Shown here piece by piece: positions 1 through 8,337 of a stretch of DNA of 64,000 bases; within the stretch, counting starts at the first letter, position 1; each line of letters begins with the position of its first letter. Origin of the DNA: Clostridium sp. Marseille-P2415 (GTDB taxonomy: Bacteria; Bacillota; Clostridia; Lachnospirales; Lachnospiraceae); NCBI RefSeq assembly GCF_900155545.1, contig NZ_LT732526.1, positions 2,202,214 through 2,266,213 of the forward strand, in the 5' to 3' direction. The translations under genes were made by a program, and so were the position numbers. The notes below the pieces were generated by a model. The model did no database searches. It had not been told where the DNA came from and saw only the letters and a program-made list of their open reading frames with translations.

Positions 1-892
1 CATCTACCACCAGATTTCCGGTTCTTCCCTCCAGCCTTTCCCTTTTTCCTGTCTCTCCGATCATTTCAGCCAATATTTCCATCAGCTTTTCCTTCTCTTC
101 ATGCCTCGCAAGCTCCTGAATATAAATCAGTTTCTGCTTTAAGTCATGGCGCTTCGTATGAAGCTCGACCGCTTCCTCTTCTTCCAATTGTCTCTGTTTC
201 CGGTATAATTCCATCTGTTTTATGTATATACGTTCATTGTTCTTTATCCGGGCATCTTCTGCCCTGTGAACATAAAACGGATAAACGCTTAAATGAAGTA
301 TCATCATCGCTGCAGTCCCTAAGAACAGCCACCAGGATAATTCCCCCCTCCGGCTCCCTGCCTGCTCCACTGTCATGTAAAAAGAGTAATATACCGTCAT
401 TGCAGCCATCAGGGGTAAAATCATGGAGATACCTTCCCCGCAAATCTCCTTTTCCAGCCCTTTCTTCTTCATAAAAGCCCGGATCCCCATAACCAGCGGC
501 AGCATTGCCGCTTTTGACAGCAGCAATGGGGCTATTGTGCCGGCACCGTCTTTACCCGTGTATATTTCAAATCCCAGCAGAGCGAGCAGCTCCGCCAGTC
601 CCCACAAGGCAGCAAACAGCATGGAAAAAGTACAGCGTTTCCACAAAGGAGCTGTATATCCCAAAAGTCCCGCAAGCTCTGCCGCGACCAGAGTCATCAA
701 CAGATTCCTTATCCACATATGCCCGGCTGCGTTCATGTTCATGTACATCTGCCCGAAAAAGAAAAGCAGCCATCCTGCTGCCTTTCTCTTCCCTTTTATT
801 TCTGTTAAAAACAGCTCCAGATATAATTTCAAAAGTGCCATGCTGTACAGGGTTGTGCATGCACTTACTATGATCCTGACCTCATATCTCAT
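1..892 (-). CDS. GHKL-type sensor histidine kinase, AgrC-like (partial, C-terminus off the left edge)
   Basis: Reading frame found by translating the reverse complement; it is open from the ATG at 892-890 to the window edge (297 residues). The first ~215 residues contain several hydrophobic segments typical of a polytopic sensor. They are followed by a charged linker and the phospho-acceptor motif TKRHDLKQKL with His249, as in LytTR-partnered AgrC/CitA-type kinases. The ATP-binding domain lies outside the window. The start overlaps the stop of the upstream response regulator gene as ATGA, so the two are translationally coupled. Known for the family: senses peptides or envelope state at the membrane and phosphorylates its partner regulator. 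The signal cannot be inferred. Confidence 0.85.
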   Translation of the reverse strand, partial: MRYEVRIIVSACTTLYSMALLKLYLELFLTEIKGKRKAAGWLLFFFGQMYMNMNAAGHMWIRNLLMTLVAAELAGLLGYTAPLWKRCTFSMLFAALWGLAELLALLGFEIYTGKDGAGTIAPLLLSKAAMLPLVMGIRAFMKKKGLEKEICGEGISMILPLMAAMTVYYSFYMTVEQAGSRRGELSWWLFLGTAAMMILHLSVYPFYVHRAEDARIKNNERIYIKQMELYRKQRQLEEEEAVELHTKRHDLKQKLIYIQELARHEEKEKLMEILAEMIGETGKRERLEGRTGNLVVD

Positions 893-1611
893 ATATGACA
901 CCATTCCATTGTCTCATACAGATTCTCTTCCACTTCTTTCCGCCGGCTCCGGCTGACCGGAAGGCGGGTCCCATTCATCAGTTCCACAATGTCGGCCGAA
1001 AATCTGGCAATGTACCAGTAATTGACCAGGTATGATTTATGGATTCTTAAAAAACGCGTTTTATGGACTTTTAATTCTTCCTCTACGGTTTCCAGATTCT
1101 TATACAGCTTATAGCGCCCGCCTTCCCACGCGATCTCCGTCATCCGGCGCTTGCTTTCAAAATACATCACATCTTTTAACAATACCTTATAATCCGACCG
1201 GTCATAACGGAAACGGTAGTATTGATCTTCCTTTCCGATCAGCTTTAAGATGTGGTTAAATGTCGAAGTAAACTCTTTATTCTCTATGGGCTTAACAATA
1301 AAACCAATCGGAGCAGCTTTAAATGCCTCCTTCATATAACTGTCATAGGACGTCACAAAAACCATCTGTACGGTCCGGTCCGCTTCACGAATCATTCCTG
1401 CTGCCGTCAAACCGTTTAAATGGTTCATCTCAATATCCATATAAATGATATCAAAACGCTTTCCCTCATACACTGCCTTAACGATCTCTTCCCCGTCTGT
1501 ATAAACATCAATCTCCAGGTTTACTCCATTTTCATAACCCAATTCATACAGACGCTTTTCCAGTTCCCACAGCAGCAGACGGTCATCGTCACAAATTCCA
1601 ATTTCTAACAT
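889..1611 (-). CDS. LytTR family response regulator
   Basis: A 240-residue cytoplasmic DNA-binding regulator. Residues 1-120 form a receiver domain with the acidic pocket CDDD at 7-10 and phospho-acceptor Asp59 in YMDIEM. Residues about 137-235 form a LytTR domain (motifs VMYFES and RIHKSYLVN). The start at 1611 is chosen because GGGGGGAAGG precedes it closely; an upstream in-frame ATG at 1635 has no ribosome binding site. It is the first gene of a two-gene operon with the sensor kinase and overlaps it by 4 bases. Members of this family (AgrA, LytR, VirR) activate promoters through direct repeats; the targets are not evident here. Confidence 0.9.
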   Translation of the reverse strand: MLEIGICDDDRLLLWELEKRLYELGYENGVNLEIDVYTDGEEIVKAVYEGKRFDIIYMDIEMNHLNGLTAAGMIREADRTVQMVFVTSYDSYMKEAFKAAPIGFIVKPIENKEFTSTFNHILKLIGKEDQYYRFRYDRSDYKVLLKDVMYFESKRRMTEIAWEGGRYKLYKNLETVEEELKVHKTRFLRIHKSYLVNYWYIARFSADIVELMNGTRLPVSRSRRKEVEENLYETMEWCHI

Positions 1612-1877
1612 GGCCTTCCCCCCACTATCATGCAATCGCTAAAGATATTTCATTTCATTTTTCAACGTACTTTCCTATTGGATTAGAAGTACTTTTCTCT
1701 GCATGCATCACAGCTTTTACTGCAATTTCTGCAAAATATTCCTTTTTATTACTAACGCTTCCAGCATATACTCAAATTTGACAAATTTCAACCCAAGTGC
1801 CAAAATTATACACTTTGAGTTCCAAAATTTGCACTTTACGCTCTGATATAAGCAAATATTTTATTGGAAGCAAAAAA

Positions 1878-1907
1878 GGATCCGGCAGATTTATGTCTAC
1901 CGGATCC
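1878..1907 (-). terminator. Rho-independent terminator after rsgI
   Basis: On the minus strand GGATCCGGTAGA pairs with TCTGCCGGATCC (12 bp with one G-U) around a 6-base loop and is followed by TTTTTT. It lies 40 bases past the rsgI stop. Between it and the response regulator start at 1611 I see only AT-rich sequence that presumably holds the two-component operon promoter; no gene is present there. Confidence 0.85.
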
Positions 1908-1946
1908 TTACTTTGCATATATTATTTTTTATTTCAAATTCTTTTT

Positions 1947-3275
1947 TTAAGAATCTTTTTTTGAATTACCCGAATTTGATTTTTTAACGGATGACTCCTG
2001 CTTTTCTTTTCCCGCGCCGGAATTATTTTTATTATTTCCAGTTTTATCATTACTCTCTTTCCCAGAACTTTCGGTACTTCTCGGAGTTTCTGTTATGGCA
2101 TTTTCCTTCTCTTTTTCATTCATTGACTGTTCTTTTGCTTCTGCTTTTTCAGCCTTGGATTCTGCCTTTTCCACTCCCTTTTCTACCTTGTTCTGCACTT
2201 TTATCTCCGAATCAGGCTTTGCACTCCCGTTGGTTTTATCCGCACTGTCCGATTTTTCCTGGCCTTTCTCCGGGGCTTTTTCCTTCTTTGTTTTACCGGT
2301 GCTTTCATCATCTTTGCCGGAAAGGGTGCTGACATCTGCCGGTTCCTTGGCTTTTGCAGAAGAATCGGTCGCTTTATCATATGGGATTTCGGAATGATCC
2401 GTATCTGCTGCTTTTCTATTCTTTTTTATTTCTTTCATAATGTCTTTTACAGGTTTATTAAGCCACTCCTCAATTACTATACTTTCCGGATCACTGGCAC
2501 CTGCTCTCAGCTTCTTAACCAGATTCAGCTTTCCAGGTGTTACTCCCAGCTCCCTTGCTTCTTCGACCCGCTCTAATCCGACACTCGAAACCTCAACTTC
2601 AACATTTTCATTTACAAATTCACTGACCGCCTCACGTATTTCAATAACAAATTCATCGGCCAATTCTGCATTACCGCTTGAAACTGTAATAACAATGCCT
2701 CCAGCCATATATTTTACAGAATCATTAGCCGGAGCTTCCCCGGTATGACTGTCCTCCGCCGCTTCACTTGCTGTGGCAGTAACCGGGCTGGCGTTACCCC
2801 CTGTGAAATAACCCTTTTTTGAGATCTGCCGTACCGTTGCCATGATTGCATCTTCAATGGATTTATGATTTAAATCCGAAATACCGATCTCATTTAATAT
2901 GGCCTGTCCGTCATCGTTTACTGCATAAACCCTGATTACCCGTTTAAAACGGTTCAATGTGTATTCAATAGAAGGATTCACATCAAGACTGACATAGGAA
3001 TAAGGAGTTTCATAGGCCCATACTCCTACACCGGAACATAATAACATGACCGCCACACACACCGTACATAATACTGATTTTTTTAAGTTTTTCATTTTTA
3101 TCCCATCTTCCCTTTGTCGGATCAGTAAGCCAGGTATCTTACCAGGGGAAACTGTTTCTGTTATTTGAATCTCCTGACCTACCGCATAATTTTTATTTTT
3201 TATTTTTTTTATGCTGCCATCATCAGACAGTACTGCTGCAAATCGCCCTTTTATTTCAACTACAACTGATTTCAT
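1947..3275 (-). CDS. rsgI: RsgI-type anti-sigma-I factor
   Basis: 442 residues. Residues 1-55 match the cytoplasmic RsgI N-terminal domain that binds SigI. One membrane segment lies at about 66-88. The exported part begins with the conserved stretch around YSYVSLDVNPSIEYTLN (93-109). From about residue 285 the protein is a long low-complexity tail rich in Lys, Glu, Ser and Asp, with no recognisable carbohydrate-binding or catalytic domain, unlike the cellulosome-sensing RsgI proteins of Clostridium thermocellum. The start overlaps the sigI stop as ATGA and has GGGAGGAG upstream. Role by family: sequesters SigI until regulated proteolysis. What the charged tail senses is unknown; cell wall contact is a guess. 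Confidence 0.88.
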   Translation of the reverse strand: MKSVVVEIKGRFAAVLSDDGSIKKIKNKNYAVGQEIQITETVSPGKIPGLLIRQREDGIKMKNLKKSVLCTVCVAVMLLCSGVGVWAYETPYSYVSLDVNPSIEYTLNRFKRVIRVYAVNDDGQAILNEIGISDLNHKSIEDAIMATVRQISKKGYFTGGNASPVTATASEAAEDSHTGEAPANDSVKYMAGGIVITVSSGNAELADEFVIEIREAVSEFVNENVEVEVSSVGLERVEEARELGVTPGKLNLVKKLRAGASDPESIVIEEWLNKPVKDIMKEIKKNRKAADTDHSEIPYDKATDSSAKAKEPADVSTLSGKDDESTGKTKKEKAPEKGQEKSDSADKTNGSAKPDSEIKVQNKVEKGVEKAESKAEKAEAKEQSMNEKEKENAITETPRSTESSGKESNDKTGNNKNNSGAGKEKQESSVKKSNSGNSKKDS

Positions 3276-3991
3276 TGCCTCATCTCCTCCCTGATATGTC
3301 GCAGATATTCTGCAAGTTCTGGATACTCTCCGGATAGTATCACTATGGCTGCTATTATATATTTTCGATGGCGCTCTATTATTTTCCGGGGTACTTTTGT
3401 GTTTTTTTCAAGTATTTTTACGGGTAATAATTTCGTGATTTTCAGTACACTTATAGCCACAGGATCCTCAAGGCAGAAGAGAATGATTTTCCCGCAGGCT
3501 GATTTTGTTTTTGCCGCTTTGGGAGAACATTTTGTTAAATCAAAAAAGGTAAAACCATATTCCTTTAAAATTTCATTTACCGCATTGATCTCAAAAGCAA
3601 GGCTTTCCTGTTTTTGAGACTCCATTGATTTTTTGGTAACTGCATATTGGATATGATTGTCCTCTTCCTCATCCGAATCCAAATCAAATACAATCGGATT
3701 CACACTTATCTCCTGTTTGTATTTATACTGCTGTCTGATATAGTCAATTAACCGTCTTTGTACTACTAATTTTGCAAACCTAAAAAAACTGCCTTTTGTT
3801 AAATCATAATCACTCACTGCCTGGACAAAAGCGCTTAAGGCAATCGACCACTCGTCATCGCTCTTTGTTATGTAATGACCCGTAACCTTTGATGCTATAT
3901 TTAAAATGACCGTTTCATGCTGTTCGATAAAACGGTTTAATGTATTTTCATTCCGGGCTGCTTCCAAAGCCAGATAATCCAATTCTCTCAG
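3272..3991 (-). CDS. sigI: RNA polymerase sigma factor SigI
   Basis: A sigma-70-related factor of the SigI group, recognisable from the region-2 sequence around KSDDEWSIALSAFVQA and the RFAKLVVQRRLIDYIRQ helix, with a C-terminal domain suited to -35 recognition. There is no ATG in the first 130 codons. The ribosome binding site AAGGAGG sits 7 bases before an in-frame CTG at 3991-3989 and 16 bases before the TTG at 3982-3980, so a CTG start (239 residues) fits best; TTG at 3982 gives 236. First gene of a two-gene operon with rsgI. SigI factors direct heat, envelope or polysaccharide-responsive genes. Confidence 0.85.
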   Translation of the reverse strand: MRELDYLALEAARNENTLNRFIEQHETVILNIASKVTGHYITKSDDEWSIALSAFVQAVSDYDLTKGSFFRFAKLVVQRRLIDYIRQQYKYKQEISVNPIVFDLDSDEEEDNHIQYAVTKKSMESQKQESLAFEINAVNEILKEYGFTFFDLTKCSPKAAKTKSACGKIILFCLEDPVAISVLKITKLLPVKILEKNTKVPRKIIERHRKYIIAAIVILSGEYPELAEYLRHIREEMRQ

Positions 3992-4097
3992 GACAATACC
4001 TCCTTATACGATTTCATTGTTATCCAATTTTGCTTGTATATCCTTTTATACCCTCTATCGGTCCGATGATTTATATTTTTTATACTATATATTTTAA

Positions 4098-4126
4098 TTC
4101 GGTAAATTTATTAATTTTTTTGGGGT
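4098..4126 (-). promoter_or_regulatory. Candidate SigI-type promoter of sigI-rsgI
   Basis: On the minus strand ACCCCA (4126-4121) is followed 19 bases later by CGAA (4101-4098), about 107 bases before the proposed sigI start. Known SigI promoters carry an ACCCC-like -35 and a CGAA-like -10, and sigI operons are often autoregulated. The spacing was not verified against a model, so this is a candidate only. The rest of 3992-4272 is AT-rich with no gene seen. Confidence 0.35.
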
Positions 4127-4272
4127 ACCTGCTAATTTTAATAATAAAATTTCAAATTCCCCCGATTTTACTATACCCCATAAATTCTTTCGGTTAGAAT
4201 CAATGATTGGGAAACGAAAAAGCAGTTTTGGCATTTCAGTGAACCGCCCTTCGTTTATGCAATAGAGGAAAT

Positions 4273-5169
4273 TTATTTATAAGCGGAGGAAAGTTGTTGT
4301 TTTCTCCTATATTCAAGCGGAGTCATCCCGTAATATTTGTTAAATATTTCACAATAATAACTGGCACCACCAAAACCGCAATCATAAGCAATTTCTGTTA
4401 CAGTCTTATCGGTAGCGTTTAAATAATTAAGGCTCTGACTTAGCCTGTACCTGGTCAGGTAGGTAATGGGAGACTCTTTTAAGTATTTCTTGAAAAAAGC
4501 AGCGCATTTACTTTTGCAGCAGGAACCAGAGTTTGCAATTTCAACTAAGGTAATTTTATTCTGATAATTGCCCTGTATGTAGCGAAGCATGCTTTTTAAA
4601 GGGGTAAGGTCCGAAGTGCTTGTACTGTCTATTGGTGTATCAGGTGACACATAAGAAAATAAATACTCAAAAATTTCAAGGAAATGGCGCATTATCATAA
4701 AAGGTGCCAATTCTTTTTCTATGTTTTGATATATGTCCGCAATCAGTGCCAAACAATGACTTTGCCAGGATATATCACTGTTCAGCAGCATATAGGGATG
4801 ATTTTTATCGTATAAAATATGCTCCACATACCGACTGTAAAAATCATCGGTCACATGCAGGAGAGAAGGGTGTAATAGTACACATAAAAAATCGCATTGA
4901 TTATGAACTTCTGAAAAACCATAGTGCAGATTGCGGCTATTGACAAAAATACCATTTCCTTTTGTAAGTTCAATCAATTCACCATTCACATTATAAGTCA
5001 TACTTCCGTCCAGGATAACAATAAATTCTAAATCGTCATGCCAGTGACTCATGGCAGAGTAATTAGGATATGAGGATAACAGACCACGTCTTGCATAGAC
5101 TTGAAATGATGGATTGTTATATGCCACATTTTCGGATAAATCGCTGTTGAGTGTAGAACATGGTTTCAT
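4273..5169 (-). CDS. AraC family transcriptional regulator with cupin sensor domain
   Basis: 298 residues from the start chosen at 5169, which has AAAGGAGG seven bases upstream; the open frame extends further but without a ribosome binding site. The N-terminal half is a cupin-like fold (HWHDDLEFIVILDG, then the HYGF region), the usual ligand pocket. The C-terminal ~100 residues are a double helix-turn-helix with the signature TEIAYDCGFGGASYYCEIFN and ending TPLEYRR. It is divergent from the PHP-family gene at 5290 with about 120 bases between, which suggests, but does not prove, that it controls that gene. The inducer is unknown. Confidence 0.9.
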   Translation of the reverse strand: MKPCSTLNSDLSENVAYNNPSFQVYARRGLLSSYPNYSAMSHWHDDLEFIVILDGSMTYNVNGELIELTKGNGIFVNSRNLHYGFSEVHNQCDFLCVLLHPSLLHVTDDFYSRYVEHILYDKNHPYMLLNSDISWQSHCLALIADIYQNIEKELAPFMIMRHFLEIFEYLFSYVSPDTPIDSTSTSDLTPLKSMLRYIQGNYQNKITLVEIANSGSCCKSKCAAFFKKYLKESPITYLTRYRLSQSLNYLNATDKTVTEIAYDCGFGGASYYCEIFNKYYGMTPLEYRRKQQLSSAYK

Positions 5170-5289
5170 AAAAGCCTCCTTTAATACTGAAAATGGAAGA
5201 TTGATATATAATAATACAATATAATGGAAGATAAATAAAGAAAATTGTGATAGAATTACATAAAATATATGAGATTTGAGGTGAGAAGA

Positions 5290-6120
5290 ATGCTGGCAGA
5301 TTATCATGTGCATACGGAATTTAGCGATGACTCAATTTATCCAATGGAAGATGTGGTAAAGGATGCGATTGCCATGAATATGGATGAAATTTGTTTTACA
5401 GATCATGTGGATTATGGCATAAAGCTTGACTGGGATTCGGGGAAGGAAATCCAATATCGGGGCGAAGAGCCGCTTGCAAACGTAAATTATCCTATGTATG
5501 AAGCGAGCATCAGGGAATTACAATATTTATATGGAGATCGGATTTCAATTAAAATGGGAATGGAATTTGGAATGCAGATGCATACAATGGAACAGTATGA
5601 AAAGCTCTTTCAAAGGTACCCTTTTGATTTTATTATACTTTCTGTTCATCAGGTGGAGGATAAGGAGTTCTGGACACAGGATTTTCAAAAAGACAGGACA
5701 CAGCAGGAGTGCAACGAGCGATACTATAAGGAAATGCTTAATTTGGTAAAAAATTATAAGAATTACAGTGTACTCGGTCATATGGATTTGATCGTGCGCT
5801 ATGACAAAGCTGGGATATATCCATTTGAGAAGGTGAAACCGTATGTTGAGAAAATTTTGAAGATTGTCATAGAAGACGGAAAAGGGATTGAAGTAAATAC
5901 TTCATCCCATAGGTATGGCTTAAGGGATATGACACCTTCCAGGGATATAATGAAATTATACCGTGATCTTGGAGGAAAAATAATTACGATAGGCAGCGAT
6001 AGCCATAAGCCAGAGCATTTAGGCGCATATATACAAGAAACAAAAGAGATACTGCGGGATTTGGGATTTCATAGTTTTTGCACTTACGAAAGAATGAAGC
6101 CTGTGTTTCATGATATTTAG
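5290..6120 (+). CDS. PHP domain phosphoesterase, histidinol-phosphatase (HisK) family
   Basis: 276 residues. The start at 5290 is preferred over the ATG at 5269 because GAGGTGAGAAGA precedes it directly. PHP metal-binding motifs are in order: DYHVHTEFSD (His6, His8), CFTDHVDYG, SVHQVED, LGHMDLIVRY and GSDSHKPEHLG. The family includes histidinol-phosphate phosphatase (L-histidinol phosphate + H2O to L-histidinol + Pi), but no other his genes are near and many paralogs act on other phosphate esters. The specific substrate is therefore open. Monocistronic and divergent from the AraC gene. Confidence 0.85.
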   Translation: MLADYHVHTEFSDDSIYPMEDVVKDAIAMNMDEICFTDHVDYGIKLDWDSGKEIQYRGEEPLANVNYPMYEASIRELQYLYGDRISIKMGMEFGMQMHTMEQYEKLFQRYPFDFIILSVHQVEDKEFWTQDFQKDRTQQECNERYYKEMLNLVKNYKNYSVLGHMDLIVRYDKAGIYPFEKVKPYVEKILKIVIEDGKGIEVNTSSHRYGLRDMTPSRDIMKLYRDLGGKIITIGSDSHKPEHLGAYIQETKEILRDLGFHSFCTYERMKPVFHDI

Positions 6121-6159
6121 TATAAATATGTTTTGTCTTTATACAGTGATAGAATGCAT

Positions 6160-6240
6160 AACCTTATTACCACTTCGCGGTATTTCCGCAGGAGTTTGGA
6201 CCCCCGCTTTAAGAAGCGGGGGGACTTCCTTGATAAGGTT
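6160..6240. repeat. Nested inverted-repeat element between convergent genes
   Basis: Outer arms AACCTTAT (6160-6167) and ATAAGGTT (6233-6240) enclose a small hairpin GCGG/CCGC (6177-6189), AGGA/TCCT arms (6190-6193, 6227-6230) and a strong hairpin CCCCCGCTT/AAGCGGGGG (6201-6209, 6214-6222) with a 4-base loop. The whole can fold as a branched structure. There is no T-run on either strand, so it is not a standard terminator although it sits between convergent genes. A mobile REP/MITE-like element is possible. Confidence 0.6.
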
Positions 6241-6246
6241 AAATTC

Positions 6247-7182
6247 TTATTCATCATCATATGTTTTACAAGGTTTGGAATAGGGATTATTTTTTCTGTC
6301 ATATTTTTCAATGGGGTTCGGACCTCTGACAACAGTACGCAGAACACGCAGATTGCCGTTTTCATCTGAAGCTATTCTCCAGTCAACCATTAAAATTTCA
6401 CCATTTATTATCTCAATGCCGGTTATTCCGCGGGTTCGAATGCAGCACCCTGTATTAAAATATGGAAGATCATCTGCTTTGGGGTATTTGGGTCTGTGGG
6501 TATGACCGCAGATCAGCATCATTTTATGCCTTTCTATCCATTCATCGTATACCTTTTCTACTTTATGCCTTTTAAATAAATTACGGGCAGGGCTTGTAGG
6601 ATTATCGAAGCCAACAAGATGCAGGTATCTCCAAAAATAGCGGAGCAATAACATGGACAGAAACCAGAGCTGATCGTTCATAATGTCACCCTGGTGACCA
6701 TGGAGCACAAGGATCTTCTGCTTACTATTCTTATATTTAAGGACTAAGGCTTCCTTAGGTTCTAAACCTTTGAACAGTTCAACCTTTTTTTGATTATATT
6801 CATCGTAGTATTGATAATAGTTTTCTTTTACAAAACGCTTTGATTTTAAATAAATATTATGATTGCCATATAGCATGATAAAGCGGTCCGCATCATAGAA
6901 TTTTTTCATTACGGTAAACACATCGGTGTGAGCCAGCCGGATCACACTGAAATTCTTGTACTCCCAAAGTTCATCGCCATCGCCTGCTTCAACATAAACA
7001 TAGCCTTCTTTATAATAATAATTCAGTGCATGCAAAAATATGTTCTGATTCCGTATAAATTCATCGGATACACTGTCATCGCCTCTATGACAATCACTAA
7101 AGAAAATATATTTTGAGCTTTTATCAAAGGATACCGTATCGGCATTTTTAAAGGCTCTCGTCAGCCGTTTTTCAGTTTTCAT
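6247..7182 (-). CDS. Calcineurin-like metallophosphoesterase
   Basis: 311 residues with the full set of metallophosphoesterase motifs in order: FFSDCHRGD (Asp30, His32), EAGDGDELW, MLYGNHNIY, VLHGHQGD and CGHTHRP, which bind two metal ions. No signal peptide or membrane segment, so probably cytoplasmic. GGAGG stands 6 bases before the ATG at 7182. The general layout resembles LpxH-like or UDP-2,3-diacylglucosamine hydrolase relatives, but an organism of this type makes no lipid A, so the substrate is unknown. It stands alone, convergent with the PHP gene. Confidence 0.85.
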   Translation of the reverse strand: MKTEKRLTRAFKNADTVSFDKSSKYIFFSDCHRGDDSVSDEFIRNQNIFLHALNYYYKEGYVYVEAGDGDELWEYKNFSVIRLAHTDVFTVMKKFYDADRFIMLYGNHNIYLKSKRFVKENYYQYYDEYNQKKVELFKGLEPKEALVLKYKNSKQKILVLHGHQGDIMNDQLWFLSMLLLRYFWRYLHLVGFDNPTSPARNLFKRHKVEKVYDEWIERHKMMLICGHTHRPKYPKADDLPYFNTGCCIRTRGITGIEIINGEILMVDWRIASDENGNLRVLRTVVRGPNPIEKYDRKNNPYSKPCKTYDDE

Positions 7183-7353
7183 TCTGCCTCCATATATTAA
7201 TTTTTCCTTTATAGAATAGTATTTAACCTTATTTACTGTTTTATACTGGTATGGATATCATAAAATTTGCTTTCAATAGAGTAGAATGTCCCCCGTTACG
7301 GGGCCGTATGAAAAATTGTGAGCGCAAGAGCTTATTTATGGGTATAGAAAAAG

Positions 7354-7379
7354 GCCAGTAGATTTTTACGTCTGCTGGC
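7354..7379 (-). terminator. Rho-independent terminator
   Basis: Minus strand: GCCAGCAGA pairs with TCTACTGGC (one C-A mismatch) around a short A-rich loop, followed by CTTTTT. It would end transcription coming from the accessory zone at higher coordinates. Its loop core resembles that of the terminator at 1878-1907. The surrounding 7183-7423 has no credible gene. Confidence 0.6.
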
Positions 7380-7423
7380 TTCCGAGGTATGCATATAACA
7401 ATTAAAGTTTTACTATAACAAAT

Positions 7424-7500
7424 CCCCCTTTGCGGTCTTGTAAACCGATGGTGGAACAAGTATGCCATCTGGGTAATAAAAAGCCCCACCCCGCCAATTT
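7424..7500. repeat. Structured repeat, copy A, upstream part
   Basis: Clearly related by eye to 8755-8830 and 12023-12090: shared landmarks are a CCCCT start, the run GATGGTGGAACA, TATGCCAT and AATAAAAAGC. Where the other two copies have CAAG paired with CTTG across the conserved A-rich loop, this copy has TGGG (7470-7473) and CCCA (7485-7488), a paired change. It is cut off by an inserted IS110 transposase fragment. Confidence 0.6.
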
Positions 7501-7520
7501 CAAAAGTGATATTCTCTTAT

Positions 7521-7675
7521 GGTATTTCCGTCATTCTGGACATAATCCAGAATTAATTCCGCTTTATCTTTTCTGATGATTGGAGATATTACTTTAAATT
7601 CATCGGTTAATTCGTCTGCCGTCTTTCCCAGCAAATGTATAGGGGACGGGTATGTCTCCCAGAAATACATGGCAC
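7521..7675 (-). pseudogene. Internal fragment of an IS110 family transposase
   Basis: About 155 bases matching 10909-11060 inside the complete IS110 transposase, in the same orientation, with scattered substitutions (for example both contain the run CGCTTTATCTTTTCTGAT). No start, no stop in frame and no flanking transposase sequence: a decayed remnant. It separates the two parts of structured repeat copy A, so the insertion and decay took place within a pre-existing repeat or by recombination between repeats. Confidence 0.8.
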
Positions 7676-7679
7676 AACA

Positions 7680-7790
7680 AAACAGGGTGAACCATGATAA
7701 TTAAAATGATGCTGGTTAAAGGCAGGTGCACCTTACGACGCTCCTGCCAATTCACAGCAGCCGGCAATGCCGACTGCTTAAGGATTTCTG
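7680..7790. repeat. Structured repeat, copy A, tail with two hairpins
   Basis: Begins GGTGAACCATG then AATTAAAATGATG and GGTTAAA, as in copies B (from 9026) and C (from 12294). Hairpin 1 is GGCAGG/CCTGCC (7721-7726, 7743-7748). Hairpin 2 is GCAGCCGGC/GCCGACTGC (7757-7765, 7769-7777) with the conserved AAT loop. Stem sequences differ from copies B and C but pairing is kept. No clear T-run follows in this copy. 7791-7932 shows no gene. Confidence 0.65.
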
Positions 7791-7932
7791 GTCAAAACAC
7801 TTCTTTTTTACCAGGTGGCTGTCAATAAGGCAAAAGTCACCCCTCAGGTGGCTGTAACAACTCTGAAATCAGCCAAATTCAAGGCTTTCTAAGGTGTCAG
7901 TGCAGGTATACCTCATAATTTATCGTCATTCT

Positions 7933-8244
7933 TTAGAGTTCATCATAATTTATTCCATCTTCAACGATATATTTACCACCTGTTTTATCTTTTACATATG
8001 TTATAGCATCATTCACTTGTTTTTGAAACATTATCTTTTCTTCAATACTTGCAAAACCTTTAAAAGAAAATTCAATCCCATCATCAATAAATAAAGCGTC
8101 ATATTTATTTTGAATATCCATTAATTTATTATCTATGACTTTATCATTAATTAATTCTTCAACCAAATGATTATCTACAGATTTATTATCATAGATCCAC
8201 ATTGGATAACATTTATACTCTAACTTTATAACTATTTTTTTCAT
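7933..8244 (-). CDS. Small acidic protein, possible orphan immunity protein
   Basis: 103 residues beginning MKKIVIKLEY; not recognised with certainty. It is soluble, acidic, with no signal peptide, and carries motifs such as LFIDDGIEFSFKGF. It has the look of small immunity proteins that accumulate downstream of polymorphic toxin genes, and it lies at the 3' end of the toxin operon zone. There is no good ribosome binding site before the ATG at 8244. Instead the reading frame is continuous upstream with the first ~31 codons of an IS110 transposase, which has its own ribosome binding site, so it may now be made as a fusion. Function is inference only. Confidence 0.5.
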   Translation of the reverse strand: MKKIVIKLEYKCYPMWIYDNKSVDNHLVEELINDKVIDNKLMDIQNKYDALFIDDGIEFSFKGFASIEEKIMFQKQVNDAITYVKDKTGGKYIVEDGINYDEL

Positions 8245-8337
8245 GTACTTTTCATTCCAGCAGTTCACCATCACAGCGGTATGACTTTCCTTATGCAGGT
8301 CTATCCCCACATAAAGCAGATTTTCTCTTCTCTGCAA
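8245..8337 (-). pseudogene. IS110 transposase N-terminal remnant fused in frame to the downstream small gene
   Basis: Encodes the transposase start (TTG at 8337, ribosome binding site GGAGGGAGA at 8349-8341), the catalytic-Asp motif GIDLHKESHT, and stops being transposase-like after NCWNEK. It then joins the following open frame without a stop. The matching sequence in the complete element is 11518-11603. The rest of this element's transposase is missing. Confidence 0.8.

Noticed and set aside
423..956. Plus-strand open frame of 177 codons near the left edge
   Set aside because: Antisense to the sensor kinase, whose frame has clear membrane segments, an H-box and translational coupling.
2095..2397. 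Plus-strand open frames opposite the rsgI tail
   Set aside because: Produced by the low-complexity Lys/Glu/Ser codons of the rsgI tail read backwards; no start signals.
6434..6446. GGTTCGAATGC, similar to a tRNA T-arm
   Set aside because: It is inside the metallophosphoesterase coding sequence and no acceptor or anticodon stem surrounds it.
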